64,000 nt of DNA from an uncultured Burkholderiales bacterium (lineage in GTDB: Bacteria > Pseudomonadota > Gammaproteobacteria > Burkholderiales > Burkholderiaceae_C). The position numbers and the translations under genes were made by a program. Each line of letters begins with the position of its first letter. The first letter of the stretch is position 1. Shown here piece by piece: positions 7,523-16,134 of the stretch. The notes beneath the pieces were generated by a model. That model was not told the DNA's origin. It saw nothing but the letters and a program-made list of their open reading frames with translations, and did no database searches. The stretch is taken from NCBI GenBank assembly GCA_903933115.1, contig CAIZIT010000092.1, positions 1 to 64,000 on the forward strand, given 5' to 3'.

Positions 7523-9041
7523 GGGGTGCCCCTTCGAGGTGTTGAGGCCACAGGCCACTCATCCATGTGCCGATCAAGTTCACGCTGGCCTCTTGTCTGG
7601 ACAAAGACGGGGAGAGCGAGCCATTGGCAATCACATGGAGTCGGTCGCTCAATTCCAAGAGCTCATCGAGCTCCTCACTCACCACCAGCACGGCGCAACC
7701 CGTATCTCTGAGCGCCAGTATCGCCGCTCTGATCTGAGCCGATGCACCAATGTCCACCCCCCATGTGGGCTGTGAAATGATCAGCAATTTGGGGGAGGCA
7801 TCGATTTCACGACCCACTAGAAATTTTTGCAAGTTACCGCCCGAGAGCGACTTGGCCAGTGCGTTGGGCCCTGAGGCTTTGACTTGAAAGCGCTCGATGA
7901 TCGATTGCGCTTGAGATTGAAGGGTGTCCATTTGAAGCCATCCCATGTTTTTTGATACGGCTTCCTTGCGGGTCAGCAGTAAATTGAGCGCCAAACTCAA
8001 TTGCGGCACTGCACCTCGCCCGAGTCTTTCTTCGGGTACAAAATGCAGACCCAAGGCCCTTCGTTTTTCTGGGGGCCAGTCTCCAACGGCGTGATCAAAC
8101 AAAACGACTGCGTGGGGGCTGGCGTCGGTGTTTTCACCCAACAAGGCGAACAAAAGCTCTTGTTGACCGTTGCCCGAAACACCAGCAATGCCCACGATTT
8201 CACCCGAACTCACTTGAAGATCGATTCCCCTCAAATCCACACCAAAGGGGTCTGACTTCATGAGCGTGAGATCGTTGACGCGCAGTGCAATTTGGCCTGG
8301 TTGCTGTGGGCGCACGCTCAAGGCGGGCGGCATGGAGCCGATCATGAGCTGGCTCAAAGAGGCGTTGGATTCTTCTTTGGGGTTGCATGAGCCTGTCACC
8401 ACGCCAGAGCGCATGACAGTGCAGGCTGTGCACAAAGCGCGAATTTCATGGAGTTTGTGGCTGATGTACAAAATACTTTTGCCCTCGCTGGCCAGTTGAT
8501 TGAGGACCACAAAAAGTTTCTCGACCGCTTGTGGGGTCAAGACAGAGGTGGGCTCATCGAGGATCAGCAGTTGGGGATCGTTCAGCAAAGAGCGAATGAT
8601 CTCAACCCTTTGCATCTCACCAACACTCAAACTGTAAACGGGTCTTTTGGGGTCAATGTCAAGGCCGTAGTTGGCAGCGGTTTGAAGAATTTTTTGGCTG
8701 ACTTCCTCCAGGCTCAAGCTTTTGCCCAGTCCCAGCCAAACGTTCTCAGCCACCGTCAGGGTGTCAAAGAGGCTGAAGTGCTGAAAGACCATGCTGATGC
8801 CCAGTTGTCTGGCTTCTTGGGGATTTTTGATCAAAACGGTTTGACCATTGAAGACGATGCTGCCCGCATCGGCCTTGACTGCACCATAGATGATTTTCAT
8901 CAGGGTGGATTTGCCCGCCCCATTTTCCCCAAGAATGGCATGGATCTCTCCCTTCTTGACGTCCAAGGACACACCATCGTTGGCCACCACGGAAGGATAG
9001 CGTTTGGTGATGCCGCGCAAAGATAAAAGTGTTTGCGTCAT
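7509..9041 (-). CDS. ABC importer ATPase with two nucleotide-binding domains (NupA/YufO-like)
   Basis: This 510-aa protein has tandem ABC domains. The first has a Walker A (GENGAGKST), signature LSVGEMQRVEI and Walker B LLILDEPTSVLTP. The second has a degenerate Walker A (GVSGNGQQE), signature LSGGNLQKFLVG and a Walker B-like ending ISQPTWGVD. This asymmetry is normal for sugar/nucleoside importers. It is the first gene of the operon and powers uptake with the two permeases. The ATG at 9041 was chosen over an in-frame TTG two codons earlier. No sigma-54 promoter match was found upstream, unlike other nitrogen genes in the window. Confidence 0.9.
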   Translation of the reverse strand: MTQTLLSLRGITKRYPSVVANDGVSLDVKKGEIHAILGENGAGKSTLMKIIYGAVKADAGSIVFNGQTVLIKNPQEARQLGISMVFQHFSLFDTLTVAENVWLGLGKSLSLEEVSQKILQTAANYGLDIDPKRPVYSLSVGEMQRVEIIRSLLNDPQLLILDEPTSVLTPQAVEKLFVVLNQLASEGKSILYISHKLHEIRALCTACTVMRSGVVTGSCNPKEESNASLSQLMIGSMPPALSVRPQQPGQIALRVNDLTLMKSDPFGVDLRGIDLQVSSGEIVGIAGVSGNGQQELLFALLGENTDASPHAVVLFDHAVGDWPPEKRRALGLHFVPEERLGRGAVPQLSLALNLLLTRKEAVSKNMGWLQMDTLQSQAQSIIERFQVKASGPNALAKSLSGGNLQKFLVGREIDASPKLLIISQPTWGVDIGASAQIRAAILALRDTGCAVLVVSEELDELLELSDRLHVIANGSLSPSLSRQEASVNLIGTWMSGLWPQHLEGAPHAQT

Positions 9042-9271
9042 GGGCAATGGAGGTGTCGTGAAGGTTTCATGAGAAGAAACATTAAAGCATATTTATTAGA
9101 CGATCAAAGTCATTAAAAACCAGAATTCTAGAGCTTGGATATGATACATAATGATTGAACTTTTATACGCTCAGACCCAGAGCTTTTTTTAATGTCTTGA
9201 TGATCAATAGACGTTTAAGAACGTTTCGCACACGGGTTTGGTGCATTCATAGCTAAAGGGTGGGATTCAGC

Positions 9272-9622
9272 ATGCAAGCGCTTGATTTAGAGAGGATTGA
9301 GGATTTTGGGTTTTCCAAAGAGCAGTTGCTTGAGTTGATGGGCAATTATCAGACCAGCATCCTCAATGACTTTGAGCCGCTTTTTGCGCTTTGTTCAGAA
9401 GGCAACACGGTCGAGCTTTTATCGAAGCTCCATGCCTTCAAAGGCATGCTGAGTCTTTTCGCAAAACCTTTCATCGTGGAGCTTGTCGCACACATTGAAA
9501 AAAATTTACACGCTCAACCCTTGAACTCCATCAAAGACACCTATGAGCGCTTGCATCATTTGCACATTCAAGTTCAAATGCTTCATTCAGAAGTGGACGT
9601 TCACTTGAAGACCCTTCAGTGA
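9272..9622 (+). CDS. Hpt-domain-like protein
   Basis: This 116-aa, all-helical protein contains LHAFKGMLSLFA, which resembles the phosphorylatable-histidine motif (HxxKG) of histidine phosphotransfer domains. The histidine would sit near residue 52. Such proteins relay phosphate between sensor kinases and response regulators; no kinase or regulator gene is adjacent. AGGGTGGG precedes the ATG. It lies tail to tail with the alpha-E gene, 6 bp apart. The assignment rests on one motif and length. Confidence 0.65.
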   Translation: MQALDLERIEDFGFSKEQLLELMGNYQTSILNDFEPLFALCSEGNTVELLSKLHAFKGMLSLFAKPFIVELVAHIEKNLHAQPLNSIKDTYERLHHLHIQVQMLHSEVDVHLKTLQ

Positions 9623-9628
9623 TGCCTT

Positions 9629-10588
9629 TTAAGCGGGCACCTCGTCCGTCGACAAAAGGAAGTCATGGCTGATGCCAAAACCCACCAAATTGATTTTTTC
9701 TAAAAACAGTTTCAAATAATTGTGTAAGCCCATCTCCAACACATCCTCTATGCTCTCGTCTCTGAGTTCGGCCAAGATGTTGCGAATTTGGGTCAGTGTT
9801 GTGCTCGATTGGGCGTTCTTGACCATGCCGAGCAAGTTGGCCACTTCTGCGACACACGCCACCAACGACCTGGGCATGTCCGTCCTCAAAATCAGCAATT
9901 CTGCGACCCTTTCTGGTGTGATCACGTCTCGGTAAGCTTTGCGGTAAATTTCAAAGGCTGAGACGGATCGCAAAATGGCCGCCCAATAATAAAAATCATC
10001 CACCGAGTCGTGGTTGAAAACTTTCATGTTCTCTGCGGTCAGCGATTTCACATCCAATAGCCTTGCGGTGTTGTCCGCTCTTTCTAAAAAGGAGCCCAAG
10101 CAGATGAATGAGTATGCCTCATCTCGCATCATGGTGCCATGCTGAACGCCACGTGTTTGATGTGAGCGAAACTTCACCCACTCAAAAAACTCGGATGGGG
10201 CGTAATTCAAGAGTCCATCTTTGATTTTATTTTGCGCTTCAAGCCATGTCGTGTTGATGGTCTCCCAAAGCTCAGTGGTCATCGAGCCTCTCACTGCACG
10301 AGCGTTCTCCCTGGCCGCCTCTAGGCATCTCATGATCGAGGAAGGATTGTTCAAATCACTCACCATGAATTCGATCACAGCCTTGGCGCTGATCGTGTCA
10401 TGGGTTTGATCAAAGAGTGAGGTGAGTTCGGAGATCTCCAGCAAGGCTCTCCAAGCCATCTCCGAGACCTCAACGGTCTGGGGCAGCAAAGACATCTGGT
10501 AATTGACATCCAGCATTCGTGCTGTATTTTCTGTTCGCTCTGTGTAGCGAGACATCCAGTAAAGATGATCGGCTGTTCTTGATAGCAT
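9629..10588 (-). CDS. Alpha-E domain protein (stand-alone)
   Basis: This 319-aa protein of the alpha-E (DUF403) superfamily is helical and begins MLSRTADHLYWMSRYTERTE, the signature start of the family. Its biochemical role is unknown. The family occurs almost always beside or fused to circularly permuted ATP-grasp proteins, here the gene 24 bp upstream, and a fused copy lies at 16135-18687. A role as partner in a peptide-bond-forming enzyme has been proposed from gene neighbourhoods, without experimental proof known to me. It is probably the second gene of an operon started from the sigma-54 promoter near 12372-12385. Confidence 0.88.
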   Translation of the reverse strand: MLSRTADHLYWMSRYTERTENTARMLDVNYQMSLLPQTVEVSEMAWRALLEISELTSLFDQTHDTISAKAVIEFMVSDLNNPSSIMRCLEAARENARAVRGSMTTELWETINTTWLEAQNKIKDGLLNYAPSEFFEWVKFRSHQTRGVQHGTMMRDEAYSFICLGSFLERADNTARLLDVKSLTAENMKVFNHDSVDDFYYWAAILRSVSAFEIYRKAYRDVITPERVAELLILRTDMPRSLVACVAEVANLLGMVKNAQSSTTLTQIRNILAELRDESIEDVLEMGLHNYLKLFLEKINLVGFGISHDFLLSTDEVPA

Positions 10589-10612
10589 TTCTGAAGTCCT
10601 CGAATCTGTCTC

Positions 10613-12073
10613 TTAGTGTTCTAGTATCCACGTGTCTTTGGTGCCGCCACCTTGCGAGGAATTCACGACCAAGGAGCCTTCCTTCAAAGCCACTCGGGTC
10701 AGGCCACCGGGGGCCATGCGGACCTCTTTACCCGATAAGACAAAGGGTCTGAGGTCGATGTGTCTGGGCGCAATGCCAGAGTCCACATACGTTGGGCAAG
10801 TGCTCAGTGCCAGTGTAGGCTGGGCGATGTAGCCGCTGGGGTTTGCTTTGACTTTTTCCTTGAACTCGGCCACTTCGCTTTGGGTCGATGCAGGGCCCAC
10901 CAGCATGCCGTAGCCTCCTGCACCGTGCACTTCTTTGACGACCAAGGAGGCCATGTTGTCGAGCACATACTGAAGCTCATCGGGTTTCCTACACATGTAG
11001 GTGGGGACATTGGAGATGATCGGCTCCTCACTCAAATAAAATTTGATCATCTCTGGCACATAGGGGTAGATGGATTTGTCATCGGCAACACCCGTTCCCA
11101 CGGCATTGCAAATGGCAACGTTGCCTGCCTTGTATGCCCTCATCAAGCCTGTTGCACCTAGCGCGGAGTCCGCTCTGAAAACCTCAGGATCAAGGAAATC
11201 ATCATCCACACGTCTGTAGATCACATCCACCTTTTTGAGGCCTTGGGTGGTTCTCATGTAGAGGTAATCGTCTTTGACCACGAGATCTTTGCCCTCGACC
11301 AACTCGACGCCCATTTGTTGGGCAAGAAAGGCATGTTCAAAGTAAGCAGAGTTGTACATGCCAGGGGTGAGCACCACAACTGTGGGGTTGGTGTTGGCGT
11401 TGGGTGCTGATTGTCTGAGTGTTTCAAGCAGCAAATCCGGATAATGAGCAACGGGCTCCACGCGGTGTTTGGCAAAAAGCTCAGGGAACAACCGCATCAT
11501 CATTTTGCGGTTTTCAAGCATATAAGAAACCCCTGAAGGCACTCTCAAATTGTCCTCAAGAACGAAGAACTCTCCAGTTTGTTGATCGTGATTGGCTCTG
11601 ACGATATCAATACCAGCGATATGGGCGTAGGTCTTCATGGGGACATCCACACCAACCATCTCGGGTCTGAACTGCGCATTGTTGAGCACTTGCTCTGTGG
11701 GGATGATGCCCGCCTTCAAGATGTGCTGCTCGTGGTAGACATCGTGCAAAAACATGTTCAAGGCCGCAACGCGCTGAATCAACCCCTTTTCAAGCTTTTG
11801 CCACTCTAGGGCCGTGAAAATCCTTGGAACAATATCAAAGGGGATGGTTCTCTCTGTGCCCCCAACGTCACCATAAACGGCAAAAGTGATTCCCACGCGG
11901 CGAAACATCAAGTCAGCCTCTTCTCTTTTGCCCTTCAAGACGTCTTCGCCTTGCGTGTTGAGCCATTGAGCAAAAGATTTGTAATGCTCTCTGGATAAAT
12001 TTGGATTTTTAAAATTTCTATCCAAATCATCCAAAATCATTTCATCAAAGGGCAATTGAAAATTCGTTACCAT
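10613..12073 (-). CDS. Circularly permuted ATP-grasp protein (stand-alone)
   Basis: This 486-aa protein of the circularly permuted ATP-grasp type 2 family (DUF404/DUF407) has the expected landmarks: LEDNLRVPSGVSYMLENR, LTPGMYNSAYFEHAFLA, RRVDDDFLDP, NAVGTGVADDK, the glycine-rich nucleotide loop KEVHGAGGYGMLVG, HIDLRPFV and a C-terminal SSQGGGTKDTW. ATP-grasp enzymes join a carboxylate to an amine using ATP, so a peptide- or amide-ligase activity is likely but the substrate is unknown. It forms an operon with the alpha-E gene. This copy keeps the ATP-binding residues that look altered in the fused paralogue at 16135. Confidence 0.9.
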   Translation of the reverse strand: MVTNFQLPFDEMILDDLDRNFKNPNLSREHYKSFAQWLNTQGEDVLKGKREEADLMFRRVGITFAVYGDVGGTERTIPFDIVPRIFTALEWQKLEKGLIQRVAALNMFLHDVYHEQHILKAGIIPTEQVLNNAQFRPEMVGVDVPMKTYAHIAGIDIVRANHDQQTGEFFVLEDNLRVPSGVSYMLENRKMMMRLFPELFAKHRVEPVAHYPDLLLETLRQSAPNANTNPTVVVLTPGMYNSAYFEHAFLAQQMGVELVEGKDLVVKDDYLYMRTTQGLKKVDVIYRRVDDDFLDPEVFRADSALGATGLMRAYKAGNVAICNAVGTGVADDKSIYPYVPEMIKFYLSEEPIISNVPTYMCRKPDELQYVLDNMASLVVKEVHGAGGYGMLVGPASTQSEVAEFKEKVKANPSGYIAQPTLALSTCPTYVDSGIAPRHIDLRPFVLSGKEVRMAPGGLTRVALKEGSLVVNSSQGGGTKDTWILEH

Positions 12074-12360
12074 GTAAGAGAGTCCTTCTTGTCATTGCTC
12101 CTTGGATGGTGATGGAGCTCTGAAGGTTGAGAGGGTTGACGCAAAAGAGCACCCTTGTGTTGGGCGGTCCATTTTGCAAAATGCTTGAAACACAATCCGC
12201 TTGTCAGGCCATTCAATGCGCCGCTCAATCGATCAATGAACACTTCTTTGAAGTTTAAATTTTGCAGGTACGTGAAAAACTGAACCAGCGCACCCGATAT
12301 CACACCCGATGGCATACAGCAATGGACCGTCACAAAATTGAATTCATTGGGATTGATCAT
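12067..12360 (-). CDS. Possible small leader ORF, 97 codons
   Basis: This open frame starts with ATG (MINPNEFNFVTV) exactly where the predicted sigma-54 transcript would begin and ends overlapping the ATP-grasp start. The sequence resembles nothing I recognise, and its basic, His/Ser/Lys-rich end is not typical of a conserved protein. It may simply be the 290-nt leader of the operon. It is listed only because of its position. Confidence 0.15.
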   Translation of the reverse strand: MINPNEFNFVTVHCCMPSGVISGALVQFFTYLQNLNFKEVFIDRLSGALNGLTSGLCFKHFAKWTAQHKGALLRQPSQPSELHHHPRSNDKKDSLTW

Positions 12361-12370
12361 GAGCTGTTTA

Positions 12371-12386
12371 AGCAATATCGGTGCCA
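12371..12386 (-). promoter_or_regulatory. Sigma-54 promoter for ATP-grasp/alpha-E operon
   Basis: On the minus strand TGGCACCGATATTGCT matches the consensus TGGCAC-N5-TTGCT with exact GG-N10-GC spacing. It shares the 12-mer CGATATTGCTTA with the sigma-54 candidate at 57093-57106. The predicted transcript start is about 12360. Confidence 0.75.
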
Positions 12387-12570
12387 TTTGATTGTTATTT
12401 CATTGTCTTTTCATTGCTCTTTCAATGGATTGCAAAAGATGCCGGCCTTGTTCAATCGGATTTTTACTTGTCCCGGTTTGATCAACCGTTGTTTTCAAAG
12501 AAAGCGGACCCAGTTCGCTATTTGTTGAAGCCCCTTTTTGGGTGGGATCGAGTTCATTGCATCATGTGGC

Positions 12571-12587
12571 CGCACCGATGTGGTGCA
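12571..12587 (+). promoter_or_regulatory. NtrC-like binding site between divergent operons
   Basis: CGCACCGATGTGGTGCA differs from the NtrC palindrome TGCACC-N5-GGTGCA at one base. It lies 48 bp before the plus-strand sigma-54 -24 box and about 185 bp from the minus-strand one, so it could serve both. Confidence 0.7.
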
Positions 12588-12632
12588 AATTAAGCCTTGC
12601 TGGGATCAAAACGTGAAAACCACAAGTGAGAT

Positions 12633-12649
12633 TTGGCATATTAGTTGCA
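12633..12649 (+). promoter_or_regulatory. Sigma-54 promoter for transglutaminase/ATP-grasp operon
   Basis: TTGGCATATTAGTTGCA has GG (12635-12636) and GC (12647-12648) 10 bp apart and near-consensus boxes. The predicted start falls on the A of the downstream ATG at 12660, which would make a leaderless message. Confidence 0.7.
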
Positions 12650-12659
12650 TTGACTGATC

Positions 12660-15600
12660 ATGACCATACAAGTTGCCCTCCATCACAGTTCCATTTACAC
12701 CTACGATCGTGCGATCAACTTGGGGCCACATATCGTTCGGTTGCGCCCGGCTGCGCACTGCAAGACGCCGATTTTGTCGTACTCATTGAGAGTAGAGCCT
12801 GAGAGCCATTTTCTCAACTGGCAACAAGATCCGTTTGCCAATTATTTAGCCCGATTGGTTTTCCCTGAAAAAACCAGAAAATTCAAGGTCACAGTGGATT
12901 TGGTCGCTGAAATGGCGGTTTACAACCCCTTTGACTTCTTTTTAGAGCCCGACGCAGAGACCTTCCCCTTCAAATACGAAAAGCGCTTGGGCCATGACTT
13001 GGCCCCTTATTTGGCCACCTCCAAGCCGGGGCCGATGTTGAAGTCCTTGATTGCTGCAGTGCCTGAAAAACGTGTACGCACCATTGATTACTTGGTCTTC
13101 ATCAATCAGCTCATTCACGCCAGAGTCGATTACACCATCCGTTTGGAGCCTGGCGTGCAGTCCCCTGAGGAAACCTTGCAACTGGGCTCTGGGTCTTGCA
13201 GAGACTCGGCCTGGTTGATGGTTCATTTGCTCAGGCACAAAGGGTTGGCCGCCAGGTTTGTCTCCGGCTACTTGATTCAATTGAAGCCGGATGTGAAGTC
13301 CTTGGACGGTCCCTCTGGGGCTGAATCGGATTTCACCGACTTGCATGCGTGGTGTGAGGTCTTTTTACCCGGTGCAGGCTGGGTGGGCCTTGATCCGACT
13401 TCGGGTCTACTTGCTGGGGAGGGGCACATTCCTGTGGCCTGTACCCCGGAGCCTGCTGGCGCTTCGCCCATTTTTGGTGCACTGGACAAGTGTGAGGTGG
13501 AGTTTTCGCACCAAATGAGTGTGTCTAGGGTTTACGAGTCTCCAAGAATCACCAAGCCCTACACGCCTGAGCAGTGGCAAGACATCGTTCATTTGGGCGA
13601 AACTGTGGATACCGAGATGGCGCAAATGGATGTGCGCCTGACCATGGGTGGTGAGCCCACATTCGTCTCGGTGAGTGACCGGGATGGGGCTGAGTGGAAT
13701 ACGGATGCTTTGGGGCCCACTAAAAGAGGCTATTCGACCCAATTGATTCAACGGCTCAAAGATCAATACGGTGAAGGCGGATTTTTACATTTTGGGCAAG
13801 GCAAATGGTATCCAGGTGAGCAGTTGCCTCGCTGGGCGTTGTCCCTTTATTGGCGCACCGATGGCGAGCCTTGTTGGAGCAACAAGCGGCTTTTTGCCAA
13901 TGAGCGCGATGAACACCGATTCCAAACTCCGGATGCCAAGCGTTTCATTGAACACTTGAGTGCTCGATTGGGACTGGGTACGCAGTACATCACACCGGGC
14001 TACGAAGATGCTTGGTACTACATGTGGCGTGAGCGCAAATTGCCCTTGAATGTCAATGTGTTCGATTCCAAAATTGATGATGAACTTGAGCGCTCAAGGA
14101 TCAGAAGAATTTTCAACCAAGGTGTCAATGAGGTCGTGGGGTATGTCCTTCCCATCAAAAAAGCCGATCATGCCGCTCAGTTGGGCGCTTGGCAGACCGG
14201 GCCTTGGTTCTTTCGCGAAGAGAAGATGTTCTTGATTCCTGGTGACTCTGCGATGGGTTACCGTCTGCCTTTGGATTCTTTGCCTTGGGTGAGTGAGTCG
14301 GAGTTTCCCTATCAGATCGATGTGGATCCTTACGACCAGTCTCTTCCTTTGAGGGCTCATCAGGCGCTCAAAAGGTCCACGTCATTGGTCATGCAAACGC
14401 CTTATTTCAAGTCTGCCTTGGGTTTTGATGATCTCTCAGGCAGCGAGGGAGAGGGCGAAGGCGAGGGCGGCTTACTGGACCCACAATCCCAACGGATCCC
14501 TCAAGCTCAAGAGTCAGCGCATTGGTTGACCCGCACGGCCCTTTGTGTGGAGGTGAGAAATCCTGGTCGTGCCAGTGGACCTCAAGCGGAGTTGTTGAGC
14601 CAAGACAAGGGCGTTGTTTATGTGTTCATGCCTCCACTGGTGAGACTCGATGACTATTTGGAGTTGGTCGCTCAAGTCGAGGCCACCGCCCATGAATTGC
14701 AAATGCCTGTGGTGATGGAGGGCTATCCTCCTCCTCGGGATGCCAGACTCAAAATGCTGCAAGTCACGCCGGATCCTGGCGTGATAGAGGTCAACATCCA
14801 TCCGGCTCACTCCTGGCCTGAATTGGTGGACAACACCCAATTTTTGTACCAAGTGGCTCACGAGACGGGTTTGTCCACTGAGAAATTCATGATGGATGGG
14901 CGCCACACGGGAACCGGTGGTGGCAACCACTTTGTGATGGGCGGTGCCACACCAGCGGACAGTCCCTTTTTAAGAAGAAGTGATTTGCTGCCCAGTCTTT
15001 TGACCTTTTGGCACAATCATCCATCGTTGTCTTACCTGTTTTCGGGCCTCTTCATTGGCCCCACCTCACAGGCGCCTCGAGTGGATGAGGCGAGAAACGA
15101 TCAGGTGTATGAATTGGAAATTGCCCTTGCAGAAATCGAGAGGCAAACCAAACTTTGGGGTCAGTGTCCGCCTTGGGTGATTGACCGTGCACTTCGTAAC
15201 CTCTTGATCGATGTCTCGGGCAACACCCATCGCTCTGAGTTTTGCATCGACAAGCTTTACTCACCCGACGGTCCAACGGGACGCTTGGGGCTCCTCGAGT
15301 TGCGTGCTTTTGAGATGCCGCCTCACTCTCAAATGAGTTTGGCTCAGCAGTTGTTGATTCGCGCCATGGTGGCTTGGTTTTGGAAAACACCCTACAAAGG
15401 CCATGGTGTGCATCGCCTCAATCGCTGGGGCACGGAGTTGCATGATCGGTTCTTATTGCCAACCTTTGTCAAAATGGATTTTGAGGATGTTTTGGCTGAA
15501 CTGAACGCTGCAGGCTTTGAATTCAAATCGGAGTGGTTTGATCCACATTTTGAGTTCAGGTTCCCCATGATTGGCGCGGTTCAAACCAAGGGAATTGAGC

Positions 15601-16106
15601 TCACCCTCAGGACCGCTTTAGAGCCCTGGCACGTCATGGGTGAGGAGGGCTCTGCTGGCGGAACTGTTCGCTATGTGGACTCCTCACTAGAGCGTCTCGA
15701 ATTGAAGCTCTCCGGCTACAACGACAACCGCTTCAGCGTCACGGTCAATGGTCAATCCGCCCCTTTGCAACCCACGGGAGTGGTGGGTGAGTATGTCTTG
15801 GGTGTGAGGTACAAAGCATGGGCGCCTCCATCGGCTTTACACCCCAGCATTGGCATGCACGCACCTTTGAGCTTTGATATTGTGGACAACTCTCTCTCGA
15901 GATCTCTTGGTGGATGCCGTTACCATGTCACGCATCCTGGGGGGAGAAATTACGACTCATTGCCCATCAATTCCTATGAGGCAGAGAGTCGACGCTTGGC
16001 CAGATTCACCAAACTTGGGCATACACCAGGAAAAATCAATGTTCAAAGGGCTTATCCGAGCCAAGAGTTGCCTTTCACGCTCGATTTGCGAAGAAACCTA
16101 GGATAA
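12660..16106 (+). CDS. Transglutaminase-like protein with C-terminal DUF2126 domain
   Basis: This 1148-aa protein has two parts. The first ~300 residues form a bacterial transglutaminase-like N-terminal region plus a papain-like core with a full catalytic triad: Cys180 in GSGSCRDSAW, His229 in DLHAW and Asp245 in GLDPTSG. The remainder is the DUF2126 region (for example LTMGGEPTFVSV, PGDSAMGYRLPL and GRHTGTGGGNHFVMGG). These enzymes are thought to be peptidases or transamidases, and DUF2126 has a carboxylate-amine-ligase flavour but is uncharacterised. It is the first of three tightly packed genes and follows a sigma-54 promoter and NtrC-like site. No ribosome binding site is visible, consistent with a leaderless start. 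Homologues begin with similar residues (MxIxVALHH), which supports this start. Confidence 0.9.
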   Translation: MTIQVALHHSSIYTYDRAINLGPHIVRLRPAAHCKTPILSYSLRVEPESHFLNWQQDPFANYLARLVFPEKTRKFKVTVDLVAEMAVYNPFDFFLEPDAETFPFKYEKRLGHDLAPYLATSKPGPMLKSLIAAVPEKRVRTIDYLVFINQLIHARVDYTIRLEPGVQSPEETLQLGSGSCRDSAWLMVHLLRHKGLAARFVSGYLIQLKPDVKSLDGPSGAESDFTDLHAWCEVFLPGAGWVGLDPTSGLLAGEGHIPVACTPEPAGASPIFGALDKCEVEFSHQMSVSRVYESPRITKPYTPEQWQDIVHLGETVDTEMAQMDVRLTMGGEPTFVSVSDRDGAEWNTDALGPTKRGYSTQLIQRLKDQYGEGGFLHFGQGKWYPGEQLPRWALSLYWRTDGEPCWSNKRLFANERDEHRFQTPDAKRFIEHLSARLGLGTQYITPGYEDAWYYMWRERKLPLNVNVFDSKIDDELERSRIRRIFNQGVNEVVGYVLPIKKADHAAQLGAWQTGPWFFREEKMFLIPGDSAMGYRLPLDSLPWVSESEFPYQIDVDPYDQSLPLRAHQALKRSTSLVMQTPYFKSALGFDDLSGSEGEGEGEGGLLDPQSQRIPQAQESAHWLTRTALCVEVRNPGRASGPQAELLSQDKGVVYVFMPPLVRLDDYLELVAQVEATAHELQMPVVMEGYPPPRDARLKMLQVTPDPGVIEVNIHPAHSWPELVDNTQFLYQVAHETGLSTEKFMMDGRHTGTGGGNHFVMGGATPADSPFLRRSDLLPSLLTFWHNHPSLSYLFSGLFIGPTSQAPRVDEARNDQVYELEIALAEIERQTKLWGQCPPWVIDRALRNLLIDVSGNTHRSEFCIDKLYSPDGPTGRLGLLELRAFEMPPHSQMSLAQQLLIRAMVAWFWKTPYKGHGVHRLNRWGTELHDRFLLPTFVKMDFEDVLAELNAAGFEFKSEWFDPHFEFRFPMIGAVQTKGIELTLRTALEPWHVMGEEGSAGGTVRYVDSSLERLELKLSGYNDNRFSVTVNGQSAPLQPTGVVGEYVLGVRYKAWAPPSALHPSIGMHAPLSFDIVDNSLSRSLGGCRYHVTHPGGRNYDSLPINSYEAESRRLARFTKLGHTPGKINVQRAYPSQELPFTLDLRRNLG

Positions 16107-16134
16107 TCTGGTTTTCCGAAATGAAAGTACAGCT

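Noticed and set aside
9197-9207. FNR box upstream of the Hpt gene
   Set aside because: TTGAT-G-ATCAA has a 1-bp spacer instead of 4, so Fnr would not be expected to bind.
12141-12154. Sigma-54 promoter on the minus strand
   Set aside because: The spacing is right, but the -24 box (GGGTGC) is poor, and a much better match exists at 12371-12386.
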